Part shown: in pieces, positions 53,005 through 63,374 of the stretch
Layout of the letters: every line of letters starts with the position of its first letter
Position numbering within the stretch: position 1 is the stretch's first letter
From: Arthrobacter sp. SW1
GTDB taxonomy: Bacteria > Actinomycetota > Actinomycetes > Actinomycetales > Micrococcaceae
Assembly (NCBI RefSeq): GCF_001766675.1
Contig: NZ_MJLT01000012.1
Location: 327,286-391,285, forward strand
DNA length: 64,000 nt
Direction of reading: 5' to 3'
The notes under the pieces: model-generated
Told to the model about the DNA's origin: nothing
Databases searched by the model: none
Seen by the model: only the letters and a program-made list of their open reading frames with translations
Translations under genes and position numbers: made by a program

Positions 53005-55623
53005 TCAGGCGTTGGCGATGAGTCCGAGTTCGGCCTTGGACCCCAAAGCCGGGTTCTTCGGCAGGACCCGCACGGTGTAGCCGAATGATCCCGAACGGTT
53101 GATCAGCACCGAACCGGTGAAGAGGTAGCGGCCGTTGCCGAGTTCCTCGAAGGCTTCCAGCTCGGCAACGGTCACGTCTTCCAGCTCGTCGCTGTCCTCT
53201 GCGCGGCCGTAGGCGATCTCCACACTGACGTCGTCCGGCGTGAGCGAGCGGAGCGCGATGTACGCGTTGACCTGCAGGGAGTCGCCGATCCGCGGTTCTT
53301 CGGAAACGCCCACGGAGTCCACATGCTCCACCACCAGCTGCGGCCAGGCCCCGCGCACCCGGGTGATCCAGGCTGCCAGGTCCTTGGCCTCCTTGAATTC
53401 ACCAGCTGCGGCACGGCGGCCGGAGGTGGCAGCGGGGCGGTACAGCTGGTTGACGTAGTCCTGCAGCATGCGTTCCGCGGAGACGGCAGGGCCCAGCTTG
53501 GCCAGGGTGTGCTTGATCATGGAAATCCAAGCGGTCGGCACGGCCTGAGGAGCGGACTCCGAGGGCCCGGCCGCACCGGCACCCTGGGACACCACCGAGC
53601 CGTAGAAACGCGGTGCCACCTGGGTTTCCAGCAGCTCATACAGGGCCGCCGCTTCGATGTCGTCACGTTCCTCGGCCGAGGCCCCGTTGTTGGCCGTGGG
53701 AATCGCCCAGCCGTTTTCGCCGTCGTACATCTCGTCCCACCAGCCGTCCAGCACGGACAGGTTGAGGGATCCGTTGATGGCAGCCTTCATGCCCGAGGTG
53801 CCGCACGCCTCCAGCGGGCGCAAGGGGTTGTTCAGCCACACATCGCAGCCCGGGAACAGCGTGCGGGCCATGGCGATGTCGTAGTTGGGCAGGAAGACGA
53901 TCCGGTGCCGGACCTCGGGGTCGTCGGTGAAACGGACCAGGTCCTGGATCATTTTCTTGCCGGCGTCGTCCGCAGGGTGCGACTTGCCGGCAATGACCAG
54001 CTGGATGGGGTGCTTCTCATCCAGCAGCAGCGCCTTCAGGCGATCGGGGTCGCGCAGCATGAGCGTCAGGCGCTTGTAAGTGGGCACACGGCGGGCAAAG
54101 CCGATGGTAAGCACATCGGGATCCAGCACCGTGTCCGTCCAGCCGAGTTCGGCGTCGGCGGCACCGCGCTTCTTCCAGGAGGCACGCAGCCGGCGCCGCA
54201 CATCCTCCACGAGGGAAACGCGCAGCTTGCGGCGCAGGGCCCAGATGTCCTCGTCGCTGACGTTGTAGGCGAGGTCCCAGCGTCCAGGTTCCCCCGCCTC
54301 GGCACCGAACTGGGTTCCTGCGAGCTCGGAAATCCGCGGATCCACCCAGGACGGCACATGTACGCCGTTGGTCACCGAAGTGATGGGAACCTCCGAGTGG
54401 TCGAATCCCGGCCACAGCCCGGAGAACATTTCCCGGGACACCACGCCGTGCAGCTTGGCCACACCGTTGGCGCGCTGGGCCATGCGCAGGCCCATGACCG
54501 CCATGTTGAACACGGCCGGGTTGCCGCCGTCGTAGTTTTCGCGGCCCAGTTCCAGCACCTTGTCCACCGGCACGGCAGGCGCCAGGCCGGCGTCGAAGAA
54601 GTGCCGGATCTGCACGGCCTCGAAACGGTCGATGCCCGCCGGCACCGGGGTGTGGGTAGTGAACACGGTGGACGCGCGTCCGGCGGCAAGTGCCTCGTCC
54701 CAGTTGAGTGGGTTCTCGGCGGACATGAGTTCCTGGATGCGTTCGATTCCGAGGAAGCCGGCGTGGCCTTCGTTGGTGTGGAAGACCTCGGGTGCGGGAG
54801 TTCCGGTGAGGCGCTGGTAGGCGCGCAGGGCCTTCACCCCGCCCATGCCGAGGAGCAGTTCCTGCTGCAGGCGGTGGTCCCCGCCACCGCCGTAGAGGCG
54901 GTCGGTGATGCCGCGCGCGGCGTCGTCGTTACCGGAGACGTTCGAGTCGAGCAGCAGCAACGGAACACGCCCGACGTCGGCCCGCCACACCTGTGCGTTG
55001 AGCTTGCGGCCGTTGGGCAGCGGCAGAGTGATGATCACCGGCTTGCCGCTGCCGTCCGTTGACGGTTCGCGCAGCAGGGTCAGGGGGAGGCCGTCCGGGT
55101 CCAGGACCGGGTAGGTTTCCTGCTGCCAGGCATCCTTCGACAACGACTGCTTGAAGTAACCGGCCTGGTACAGCAGTCCGACGCCGATCAGCGGCACGCC
55201 GAGGTCCGAGGCCGCCTTGAGGTGGTCGCCGGCCAGGATGCCGAGGCCGCCCGAGTACTGCGGCAGTACCTCGGTGATGCCGAATTCGGGGGAGAAGTAG
55301 GCGATGCACGCCGGCGCGTCCTCGCCCAGGCCCTGGTACCAGCGGGGTTCGCTGAGGTAGCAATCAAGGTCCGCCGCCGCCTGGTTGACGCGCTCCACGA
55401 CGCCGGCGTCCGAGGCCAGGCGGTCGAGCTGTTCGCGGCTGATCGATCCAAGCAGGCTGACGGGATCATGCCTGCTCGCTTCCCATAGCTCCGGGTCCAG
55501 GCTGGCAAAAAGCTCGCGTGTGGGGCGGTGCCAGGACCAGCGGAGATTGTTCGCCAAGCGTGCCAACGGCTTGATCGGCTCGGGAAGTACGGTGCGGACG
55601 GTAAACCTTCGAATTGCCTTCAC
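53005..55623 (-). CDS. glgP: Alpha-glucan phosphorylase
   Basis: 872 residues, of the bacterial alpha-glucan phosphorylase (TIGR02094-type) branch. It begins with a DUF3417 cap (RFTVRTVLPEPIKPL), then the phosphorylase fold with HTPVPAGIDRF, FHTNEGHAGF and GTSGMKAAINGSLN around the PLP lysine. It releases glucose-1-phosphate from glucan ends. I chose GTG at 55623 (VKAIRRF), the usual family start, over GTG at 55632; neither has a strong ribosome site. It diverges from glgE across about 130 bases and is convergent with the barstar end. Confidence 0.93.
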   Translation of the reverse strand: MKAIRRFTVRTVLPEPIKPLARLANNLRWSWHRPTRELFASLDPELWEASRHDPVSLLGSISREQLDRLASDAGVVERVNQAAADLDCYLSEPRWYQGLGEDAPACIAYFSPEFGITEVLPQYSGGLGILAGDHLKAASDLGVPLIGVGLLYQAGYFKQSLSKDAWQQETYPVLDPDGLPLTLLREPSTDGSGKPVIITLPLPNGRKLNAQVWRADVGRVPLLLLDSNVSGNDDAARGITDRLYGGGGDHRLQQELLLGMGGVKALRAYQRLTGTPAPEVFHTNEGHAGFLGIERIQELMSAENPLNWDEALAAGRASTVFTTHTPVPAGIDRFEAVQIRHFFDAGLAPAVPVDKVLELGRENYDGGNPAVFNMAVMGLRMAQRANGVAKLHGVVSREMFSGLWPGFDHSEVPITSVTNGVHVPSWVDPRISELAGTQFGAEAGEPGRWDLAYNVSDEDIWALRRKLRVSLVEDVRRRLRASWKKRGAADAELGWTDTVLDPDVLTIGFARRVPTYKRLTLMLRDPDRLKALLLDEKHPIQLVIAGKSHPADDAGKKMIQDLVRFTDDPEVRHRIVFLPNYDIAMARTLFPGCDVWLNNPLRPLEACGTSGMKAAINGSLNLSVLDGWWDEMYDGENGWAIPTANNGASAEERDDIEAAALYELLETQVAPRFYGSVVSQGAGAAGPSESAPQAVPTAWISMIKHTLAKLGPAVSAERMLQDYVNQLYRPAATSGRRAAAGEFKEAKDLAAWITRVRGAWPQLVVEHVDSVGVSEEPRIGDSLQVNAYIALRSLTPDDVSVEIAYGRAEDSDELEDVTVAELEAFEELGNGRYLFTGSVLINRSGSFGYTVRVLPKNPALGSKAELGLIANA

Positions 55624-55754
55624 GAGCGTCACACTAACCGACCGAATCGGCCTCAGGAACAGCTTTAGGTTTCTTTTAGGTAAATGACACCCGACATCAA
55701 TGAATATGTACCGGACCTTAGCGAAACGTGATTTTTGTCGCTAACGTCGAGCCT

Positions 55755-57845
55755 GTGACTACTACCGCAACACCGCGATCCCGCGCAGCCAGCAAAGCCC
55801 CTGCCAAGGCGAAAGCGAAGGCAGATATCACCGCCGGACTCCGCTTCGGACGGTTCCCGATCACAGCGGTTCAGCCGGTGATCGAAGAAGGCAGGTTCCC
55901 GGCGAAGGCGCTGCCGGGGGAGGACATCGTGGTCGGTGCCACGGTGTTCCGCGAAGGCCACGACCAGCTCGGCGTCACGGCCGTGCTGCTGGACCCCAGG
56001 GGCAAGGAACGCCAGCGTGTCCGCCTCGCCCCGCCGGCCGGTGAACGCGGCCAGGGCACCGACCGCTGGGAAGGCCGGATCACTCCGGGCGCCCCGGGCA
56101 ATTGGAGCTTCCTGATCGAGGCCTGGCATGACCGGTACGGCACCTGGCACCACAACGCGGAAGTGAAGATCGCAGCGGGCGTGGACGTCGAGCTCATGCT
56201 CGCCGAAGGTGCCGCCCTCCTGTCCCAGGCAGCCGACGACGCCGGGCGGAGCGCCGCGGACAAGCGCACCTTGCGCTCGGCTGCTGCAACGCTCGCTGAC
56301 ACGGGGCTCTCCGTCGAGGAACGCCTCGGCGCCGGTTTCAGCGAGGAGGTCGCCGCCGTCGTCGAACGCCTCCCGATCCGCGAACTGGTCACCGAATCCG
56401 CAAAGTACCCCCTCCTGGTGGAACGCGACCTTGCCGGCCGCGGCGCCTGGTATGAATTCTTCCCGCGCTCCGAAGGCGCGGTGTACGACCCCGTGAGCGG
56501 CACCTGGACGTCCGGGAATTTCCGGACCGCGGCGAAGCGGCTGGATGCCGTGGCCGCCATGGGCTTTGACGTGCTGTACATGCCGCCCATCCACCCCATC
56601 GGCTTCCAGCACCGCAAGGGCCGGAACAACACCCTCACCCCGGGTCCGCAGGATCCCGGCTCGCCGTGGGCCATTGGTTCTCCCGCGGGCGGGCACGACG
56701 CCATCCATCCCGAGCTGGGCACCTTCGAGGACTTTGACGCCTTCGTCGCCCGGGCCAACGAGCTCGGCCTCGAGGTGGCCCTGGACCTTGCACTGCAGGC
56801 CGCACCGGACCACCCCTGGGTGGAAAAGCACCCCGAATGGTTCACCACCCGCGTGGACGGCAGCATCGCTTATGCGGAGAACCCGCCCAAGAAGTACCAG
56901 GACATCTACCCGCTGAACTTCGACAACGATCCCGAGGGCCTGTCGAAGGAAATCCTGCGGATCGTCCTGCTCTGGGTCAGCCACGGGGTGAAGATCTTCC
57001 GCGTGGACAACCCGCACACCAAGCCGGTGTGGTTCTGGGAATGGCTGATTGCCAAGGTCAACAAGAAGCACCCCGAGGTCGTGTTCCTGGCCGAGGCCTT
57101 CACCAGGCCCGCGATGATGCACGCACTGGGCCGTGCCGGCTTCCAGCAGTCCTATACCTACTTCACGTGGCGGAACACCAAGCCCGAACTGGAAGAGTAC
57201 TTCCACGAGGTCAGCCACGTCTCGCCGGCCTATTTCCGGCCGAACTTCTTCGTGAACACCCCGGACATCCTCACCGAGTACCTGCAGTACGGCGGGCCGG
57301 CAGCTTTCCGGATCCGCGCAGTGCTGGCCGCGACGGCAAGCCCGCTGTGGGGCGTCTACGCGGGCTTCGAACTGTACGAACATGTGGCACGGCCCGGCGC
57401 CGAGGAATACATCGACAACGAAAAGTACGAGTTCAAGAACCGGGACTGGGGCGCCGCAGCCGCCTCCGGCCACACCCTGGCGCCGTACATCACCCGGCTC
57501 AACGAAATCCGCAAGGCACATCCCGCGCTCGGGGACCTGCAGAACCTCACCCTGCACCGCAGCACGGATGACGCCACCGTGGTGTTCTCCAAGCACAAGA
57601 CCCTCCCGGACGGGCGGAAGGACACCTTGATCATCGTGGTCAACGTGGATCCGCACAGCGCCCGGGAAAGCACCGTGACCCTGGACCTGGCGGCGCTGGA
57701 GCTCGACCCGGAGAATTTCACCGCCAACGGCCGCTTCCGGGTGGATGACCTGATCAGCGGCGAAAGCTGGGAGTGGGGCGAGTACAACTACGTCCGGCTC
57801 GACGCACATGTGGAACCGGCACACGTCCTGAGCATCCGGAGGTAG
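55755..57845 (+). CDS. glgE: Maltose-1-phosphate maltosyltransferase GlgE
   Basis: 696 residues, GH13_3. After a basic alanine/lysine-rich N-terminus come an N-terminal beta domain, a helical insert and the barrel. The nucleophile aspartate lies in FRVDNPHTKPVWFWEWL near 417 and the acid glutamate in FLAEAFTRP near 445, close to the positions in M. tuberculosis GlgE (D418, E447). It extends alpha-1,4-glucan with maltose from maltose-1-phosphate. The start is GTG at 55755; a frame-open GTG at 55728 gives a longer unneeded leader. TreS follows 3 bases downstream. Confidence 0.94.
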   Translation: MTTTATPRSRAASKAPAKAKAKADITAGLRFGRFPITAVQPVIEEGRFPAKALPGEDIVVGATVFREGHDQLGVTAVLLDPRGKERQRVRLAPPAGERGQGTDRWEGRITPGAPGNWSFLIEAWHDRYGTWHHNAEVKIAAGVDVELMLAEGAALLSQAADDAGRSAADKRTLRSAAATLADTGLSVEERLGAGFSEEVAAVVERLPIRELVTESAKYPLLVERDLAGRGAWYEFFPRSEGAVYDPVSGTWTSGNFRTAAKRLDAVAAMGFDVLYMPPIHPIGFQHRKGRNNTLTPGPQDPGSPWAIGSPAGGHDAIHPELGTFEDFDAFVARANELGLEVALDLALQAAPDHPWVEKHPEWFTTRVDGSIAYAENPPKKYQDIYPLNFDNDPEGLSKEILRIVLLWVSHGVKIFRVDNPHTKPVWFWEWLIAKVNKKHPEVVFLAEAFTRPAMMHALGRAGFQQSYTYFTWRNTKPELEEYFHEVSHVSPAYFRPNFFVNTPDILTEYLQYGGPAAFRIRAVLAATASPLWGVYAGFELYEHVARPGAEEYIDNEKYEFKNRDWGAAAASGHTLAPYITRLNEIRKAHPALGDLQNLTLHRSTDDATVVFSKHKTLPDGRKDTLIIVVNVDPHSARESTVTLDLAALELDPENFTANGRFRVDDLISGESWEWGEYNYVRLDAHVEPAHVLSIRR

Positions 57846-57848
57846 CCA

Positions 57849-59645
57849 GTGAGTTTTGCTCCGCAAGGCAACAACCCGTATTTCACACCGAAGAACACTT
57901 TCGAGCTCAGTGCTCCGGGCCTGCAACACGACCCGCACTGGTATCGCAAGGCAGTCTTCTATGAGGTGCTGGTCAGGGCCTTCGCGGATGCCAACGGGGA
58001 TGGCTCGGGGGATTTCCATGGGCTGATCGACAAACTCGATTACCTCCAATGGTTGGGTGTCGACTGCCTGTGGCTTCCCCCGTTCTTCCACTCACCGCTG
58101 CGCGACGGCGGCTACGACATCTCCGATTACAACTCGGTCCTGGACGAGTTCGGCACCATCAGCGATTTCAAGCGGCTGGTGGCCGAGGCGCATGCCCGGG
58201 GTGTCCGGGTGATCATCGACCTTCCCTTGAACCACACCTCCGACCAGCATCCGTGGTTCCAGGAATCGCGGAAGGACCCGGACGGGCCGTATGGCGATTT
58301 CTATGTCTGGAGCGACACCGACGAAAAATACCAGGATGCGCGCATTATTTTCGTCGATACTGAAGAGTCCAATTGGACCTTTGATCCCATCCGGCGCCAG
58401 TTTTTCTGGCATCGTTTCTTTTCCCACCAACCGGATTTGAATTTCGAAAATCCAAAGGTGGTCGAGGCGCTTTATGACGTGGTCCGTTTCTGGCTGGACC
58501 AGGGAATTGACGGCTTCCGCGCGGACGCTGTTCCTTATCTTTTCGAAGAGGAAGGAACCAACTGCGAAAACCTGCCGGCCACGCACGCTTTCCTGCGCGA
58601 CTTGCGGAAGATGGTGGACGAAAACTATCCCGGCCGCGTCATCATCGCCGAGGCCAACCAGCTGCCCAACGACGTCGTGGATTATTTCGGGACGGAAGAA
58701 GAGCCGGAATGCCATATGGCCTTCCATTTCCCGATCATGCCGCGACTGTACTACGCCCTCCGGGACCAAAAAGCCGCTCCGATCATTGAAACCCTGCGCG
58801 ATACGCCGGAAATTCCGGCCGGGGCGCAATGGGGCACCTTCCTGCGCAACCATGACGAACTGACCCTGGAAATGGTCACCGCCGACGAACGCGCCGCAAT
58901 GTATGGCTGGTACGCCCCGGACCCGCGCATGCGGGCGAACATCGGCATCCGGCGCCGGCTTGCGTCGCTACTGGACAATTCCCGCGCCGAGATCGAACTG
59001 ATCAATGCCTTGTTGCTGTCCCTGCCCGGCAGCCCGTTCCTGTACTACGGGGATGAGATCGGCATGGGCGACAACATCTGGCTCGATGACCGCGACGCCG
59101 TCCGCACCCCGATGCAGTGGAACCCCGACCGGAACGCCGGTTTCTCCAACGCCGACCCCGGCAAGCTGTACCTTCCGGTCATCCAGTCCCTCGTCTACAA
59201 CTACTCGATGGCGAACGTGGAAGCCGAGGCCGCCCACTCCGGCTCGTTGCTGCGCTGGACCCGGCAGATCCTCAGCGTCCGGAAGAACCATCCGGCCTTC
59301 GGCCTGGGTGCTTTCCGCCATGTTCCGGCTGACCATGAGGTGGTACTGGCCTATCTGCGGGAGCTCCCGGAAGGCAACCCGGAAGGTGAGGACGCCGAGA
59401 CCATCCTGTGCGTGTTCAACCTGTCCCAGCACCCGGTCGCCGCCACCCTGGACATTCCGGAGTACGCCGGCCGCGGGCTGCGGGACGTGTTCGGCGGTCA
59501 GCCTTTCCCGGCGATCGGCAGCGACGGCACCTTCACCCTGACCCTGGGCAGCCACGACTTCTTCTGGCTGCGTGTCCGCTCGCCGGGTTCCACGGGGCCC
59601 TCCCCGTACACCCAGGCCATCCCCGTGCTCTCGATCGAAGGCTGA
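57849..59645 (+). CDS. treS: Trehalose synthase (maltose alpha-D-glucosyltransferase)
   Basis: 598 residues, GH13_16. Motifs: NHTSDQHPWF, GFRADAVPYLFEEEG with the nucleophile aspartate near 226, VIIAEANQLP with the acid glutamate near 268, and RNHDELTLEM. It interconverts trehalose and maltose, feeding maltose to the kinase part of the next protein. The GTG start is 3 bases after the glgE stop, and the next gene begins one base after its stop, so all three are one tight operon. It is slightly longer than many TreS with no kinase fused to itself; the kinase is on the next protein. Confidence 0.94.
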   Translation: MSFAPQGNNPYFTPKNTFELSAPGLQHDPHWYRKAVFYEVLVRAFADANGDGSGDFHGLIDKLDYLQWLGVDCLWLPPFFHSPLRDGGYDISDYNSVLDEFGTISDFKRLVAEAHARGVRVIIDLPLNHTSDQHPWFQESRKDPDGPYGDFYVWSDTDEKYQDARIIFVDTEESNWTFDPIRRQFFWHRFFSHQPDLNFENPKVVEALYDVVRFWLDQGIDGFRADAVPYLFEEEGTNCENLPATHAFLRDLRKMVDENYPGRVIIAEANQLPNDVVDYFGTEEEPECHMAFHFPIMPRLYYALRDQKAAPIIETLRDTPEIPAGAQWGTFLRNHDELTLEMVTADERAAMYGWYAPDPRMRANIGIRRRLASLLDNSRAEIELINALLLSLPGSPFLYYGDEIGMGDNIWLDDRDAVRTPMQWNPDRNAGFSNADPGKLYLPVIQSLVYNYSMANVEAEAAHSGSLLRWTRQILSVRKNHPAFGLGAFRHVPADHEVVLAYLRELPEGNPEGEDAETILCVFNLSQHPVAATLDIPEYAGRGLRDVFGGQPFPAIGSDGTFTLTLGSHDFFWLRVRSPGSTGPSPYTQAIPVLSIEG

Positions 59646-59646
59646 C

Positions 59647-62600
59647 ATGTTTTTCTCCGTGCCGAAACAGCCCCTTGACGGCTTGTTCCGCGAGTGGCTG
59701 CCCCGGCAGCGTTGGTTCCCCGTGAAGAGCGGCGGCTTCGCGATGGACGAGACGGCGTCGATCCCCCTGCGCGGCGGGGTCGATGCCGCCTTCGAAGTCT
59801 TTCTCCTGTCGGTTGCGTATACCGGCGCGGGCGGAGCCCGGCAGAGCGACGTCATTCAGGTGCCGCTGAGTTTCCGTCCGGAGGCGGTACCGGAACTGGA
59901 GCCTGCCCTGCTGGGGATCCTTTCCGACGACGACGGCGGCCGCTGCTGGGTGTACGACGCCCCCTTTGATCCGGGCTTTGTCGAGCCCTGGCTGGCCCTC
60001 ATCCGTGAGGGCGGCACCCACGGCGGCGCGGGAGCCGGCAGCCCGGACCGCGCCGGCGCCGCGGCATTTGGTCGTTCCCTGCAGGGCCCCGGCGCCCTGC
60101 CTTCTTTCCCGGCCCGTTCGCGTGTCCTCGGCGGCGAACAGTCGAACACCTCGGTCATCGTGGACGACGGCAGTTCGGCCGCCATCGTGAAGATCTACCG
60201 GGTAGTGTCCACCGGCACGAATCCCGAAATCGAGGTCGGCGCCGCCTTGACCAAAGCCGGCAGCAGCGAGGTTCCTGCCACGCTCGGCTGGATCACGGGA
60301 ACCTGGCAGCAGGGGAGCGGTGAGGATGCGGCGCCGGTGTCGGCGGAGCTCGCCGTCGCCCATGAATTCGTGAAGGACAGCCAGGACGCCTGGCGCCTTG
60401 CAGTCGGTGCCGCCGCTGCCGCGCGGGATTTCACCGAACAGGCCCGGCAGCTCGGACGGGCGACGGCGGCCGTCCACTGCCGGCTCGCGGAAGCATTCGG
60501 CAACGGCCCGGAGGCGGACCCCGGCTACGTCGTCGCGCCTGCTGTCGCCAGCCGCATTCGGCACTCCTGGGCGGAAGCCGGTGCCGCCGTCGGGCCCTAT
60601 GAGGAACAACTGGAAGCCCTGCTGTCCCGCCTTGCCGGGCATGAGGCAGGGACGCTGCAGCGGATCCACGGTGACCTGCACCTGGGCCAGATCCTGCTGG
60701 CACCGCAGCCCGCCGGCGGGCCCGCCCGCTGGGTGATCCTCGACTTCGAGGGCGAGCCCCTGCGCCCCATTGAGGAGCGGAACCTGCCGGATGTCCCGAT
60801 GCGTGATGTCGTGGGCATGCTGCGATCCTTCGACTATGCCGCCGGTGCCGCGGAACGCGAGAATCCCGGCACAACCGTGCCTGCGTCCTGGGTCAGTGAT
60901 TGCGCCGATGCCTTCCTCGCCGGATACAGCGACGTCACGCCCGGAACCATTGACCGCGGTTCGGCCCTGTTTGTGGCATTGTGGCTGGACAAAGCCTTGT
61001 ATGAGGTGGTCTACGAGTTGCGCAACAGGCCCGATTGGTTGTCCATCCCGGTCAACGCTTCGCGGCACATTCTTGGCAAGACCAGCCCCGGCACAGTAGC
61101 CGCGGCGACATCGGAAGGTGAAGAAATGACAGGCTCTGCACGCACTGAACGGCCACGGATTCCGCTTCCCGTGGACGGCGACACCTTGGCCCGGGTGGCC
61201 GCCGGGGCCCACCATGCGCCCCACTCCGTTCTGGGCGCACACCTGGATGACCACGGCCATGTCACCGTCCGCACGGTGAAGCACCTGGCCCAGTCCGTCG
61301 CCGTCGTCACCGAGGCCGGGACCACGGAAATGCGCCATGAGGCGCACGGCGTCTGGGTTGCAGTCCTGGAGCCCGTGCAGCACGGCCATGTGCCGGATTA
61401 CCGCCTTGAGGTCGTGTACGACGGCGGCGCCCCCGTCACGATCGACGACCCCTACCATTACCTTCCGACCGTCGGCGAGGTGGATCTCCACCTGATCGGG
61501 GAGGGCCGTCACGAGCGGCTATGGGACGCCTTGGGTGCCCACGTCCAGCACTACCGCTCCGCACTGGGCGATGTCGACGGCGTTGCCTTTGCCGTGTGGG
61601 CGCCGAACGCCCAGGCGGTCCGGGTCAAGGGTGACTTCAATTCCTGGGACGGCCGCGAACATGCGTTGCGATCGCTCGGTTCCACGGGCGTCTGGGAAGT
61701 CTTCATTCCGGGTGTTGTAGCAGGGGCGTGCTACAAATTCGAGATCCTCACCAAGGCCGGCCACTGGGTGGAAAAGGCCGACCCCCTTGCCTTCGGCACG
61801 GAGGTCCCGCCGCTCACCGCTTCCCGCGTGGTGGAGTCCCATTACAGCTTCAAGGACGATGCCTGGATGGCGGAGCGGGCCAACAAGGACCCGCACAACT
61901 CGCCCATGAGTGTGTACGAGGTCCACCTCGGCTCCTGGCGCCTGGGCCTGGGATACAAGGAACTCGCCAAGGAACTGGTGGAGTACGTGAAGTGGCTGGG
62001 CTTCACCCACGTGGAATTCATGCCCGTGGCGGAGCACCCCTTCGGCGGATCCTGGGGCTACCAGGTCACGTCCTACTACGCACCCACGTCCCGCTTCGGC
62101 CACCCGGATGAATTCCGCCACCTGGTCGATTCCCTGCACCAGGCCGGCATCGGCGTCATCCTCGACTGGGTCCCGGCGCACTTCCCGAAGGACGAATGGG
62201 CACTGGCCCGCTTCGACGGTGAAGCCCTCTACGAGCACGCTGATCCCCGGCTGGGTGAACACCCGGACTGGGGCACCCTGATTTTCGACTTCGGCCGCCG
62301 CGAAGTCCGGAACTTCCTTGTGGCCAACGCCCTGTACTGGCTTGAGGAATTCCATATCGACGGCCTCCGCGTGGACGCTGTGGCCTCGATGCTCTACCGC
62401 GACTATTCCCGCGAGGAAGGGCAGTGGTTCCCCAACGTCCATGGCGGCCGCGAGAACCTCGAAGCCATCTCCTTCCTCCAGGAAGTCAACGCAACCGTGT
62501 ACAAGACCCACCCCGGCGCGGTGACCATCGCCGAGGAATCCACGGCGTTCCCCGGCGTCACCGCGCCCACGAGCTCCGGCGGACTGGGCTTCGGCCTCAA

Positions 62601-63339
62601 GTGGAACATGGGCTGGATGCACGACTCCCTCAAGTACATGTCCGAAGATCCCGTAAACCGCCGCTGGCACCATGGCACCGTCACCTTCTCGCTGGTGTAC
62701 GCCTTCACGGAAAACTTCCTGCTTCCGATCAGCCACGACGAGGTTGTCCACGGCAAGGGCTCGATGCTGCGCAAAATGCCGGGCGACCGCTGGCAGCAAC
62801 TTGCCAATCTGCGTGCCTTCCTGGCGTACCAATGGGCGCACCCCGGCAAGCAGCTCATCTTCATGGGCACCGAATTCGGGCAGGAAGCCGAATGGTCCGA
62901 ACAGCACGGACTCGACTGGTTCCTCGCAGACATTCCTGCGCACCGCGGTCTGCAGTTGCTCACGAAGGAACTGAACGCACTGTACAGCTCGACGCCGGCA
63001 CTCCACGTGCGCGACAACGAAGGTGGCGGTTTCCAGTGGATCAACGGTGGAGACGCGGACCGCAACGTCCTGACTTTCATCCGCTGGGACCATGACGGCA
63101 ACCCTTTGGTTTGCGCCGTGAACTTCTCCGGCGGTCCGCACCACGGCTACGTTCTCGGAGTCCCGCTTGAAGGCGCCTGGAAAGAAGTCCTCAACACCGA
63201 CTCCGAGGAGTACGGCGGATCGGGCGTGACGAACGACGGCGAGCTCACCGCCTCCGTTCCGGGAGCAGAAGGGCAGCCGGCAGCGCTGACCGTGACCTTG
63301 CCGCCCCTCGGCGCCTCGTGGTTTACGCCCGTGAAGTAG
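59647..63339 (+). CDS. glgB: Maltokinase-GlgB fusion: bifunctional maltose kinase and 1,4-alpha-glucan branching enzyme
   Basis: 1230 residues in one open frame. Residues about 1-485 are a complete maltokinase: the N-terminal LPRQRWFPVKS, catalytic HGDLHLGQILL near 341 and metal-site LDFEGEP near 364. Residues from about 494 are a full GlgB: CBM48 parts (FNSWDGREHAL), YEVHLGSW, nucleophile aspartate in LRVDAVASMLYRD near 907, acid glutamate in IAEESTAFP near 961 and SHDEVVHGKGS. GlgB alone would be 737 residues, a normal length. An ATG at 61126 has a GGAAGG site 7 bases ahead and could start free GlgB. Mak makes maltose-1-phosphate for GlgE and GlgB branches the product. The ATG at 59647 follows the treS stop directly. 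Confidence 0.92.
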   Translation: MFFSVPKQPLDGLFREWLPRQRWFPVKSGGFAMDETASIPLRGGVDAAFEVFLLSVAYTGAGGARQSDVIQVPLSFRPEAVPELEPALLGILSDDDGGRCWVYDAPFDPGFVEPWLALIREGGTHGGAGAGSPDRAGAAAFGRSLQGPGALPSFPARSRVLGGEQSNTSVIVDDGSSAAIVKIYRVVSTGTNPEIEVGAALTKAGSSEVPATLGWITGTWQQGSGEDAAPVSAELAVAHEFVKDSQDAWRLAVGAAAAARDFTEQARQLGRATAAVHCRLAEAFGNGPEADPGYVVAPAVASRIRHSWAEAGAAVGPYEEQLEALLSRLAGHEAGTLQRIHGDLHLGQILLAPQPAGGPARWVILDFEGEPLRPIEERNLPDVPMRDVVGMLRSFDYAAGAAERENPGTTVPASWVSDCADAFLAGYSDVTPGTIDRGSALFVALWLDKALYEVVYELRNRPDWLSIPVNASRHILGKTSPGTVAAATSEGEEMTGSARTERPRIPLPVDGDTLARVAAGAHHAPHSVLGAHLDDHGHVTVRTVKHLAQSVAVVTEAGTTEMRHEAHGVWVAVLEPVQHGHVPDYRLEVVYDGGAPVTIDDPYHYLPTVGEVDLHLIGEGRHERLWDALGAHVQHYRSALGDVDGVAFAVWAPNAQAVRVKGDFNSWDGREHALRSLGSTGVWEVFIPGVVAGACYKFEILTKAGHWVEKADPLAFGTEVPPLTASRVVESHYSFKDDAWMAERANKDPHNSPMSVYEVHLGSWRLGLGYKELAKELVEYVKWLGFTHVEFMPVAEHPFGGSWGYQVTSYYAPTSRFGHPDEFRHLVDSLHQAGIGVILDWVPAHFPKDEWALARFDGEALYEHADPRLGEHPDWGTLIFDFGRREVRNFLVANALYWLEEFHIDGLRVDAVASMLYRDYSREEGQWFPNVHGGRENLEAISFLQEVNATVYKTHPGAVTIAEESTAFPGVTAPTSSGGLGFGLKWNMGWMHDSLKYMSEDPVNRRWHHGTVTFSLVYAFTENFLLPISHDEVVHGKGSMLRKMPGDRWQQLANLRAFLAYQWAHPGKQLIFMGTEFGQEAEWSEQHGLDWFLADIPAHRGLQLLTKELNALYSSTPALHVRDNEGGGFQWINGGDADRNVLTFIRWDHDGNPLVCAVNFSGGPHHGYVLGVPLEGAWKEVLNTDSEEYGGSGVTNDGELTASVPGAEGQPAALTVTLPPLGASWFTPVK
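61113..61128 (+). promoter_or_regulatory. Internal ribosome site and ATG at the Mak/GlgB junction
   Basis: GGAAGG at 61113-61118 lies 7 bases before an in-frame ATG at 61126, exactly where the maltokinase homology ends and GlgB homology begins (MTGSARTERPRIPL). A separate glgB could thus be translated from the same mRNA. It may also be the relic of the original glgB start before fusion. Confidence 0.45.
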
Positions 63340-63374
63340 CGGATTTTCGCGGCTTGCCGCGGCGTGTCGCTTGC

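Noticed and set aside
59533..61512. 659-codon frame opposite treS end and maltokinase
   Set aside because: It is antisense to conserved catalytic motifs and has no own start signals.
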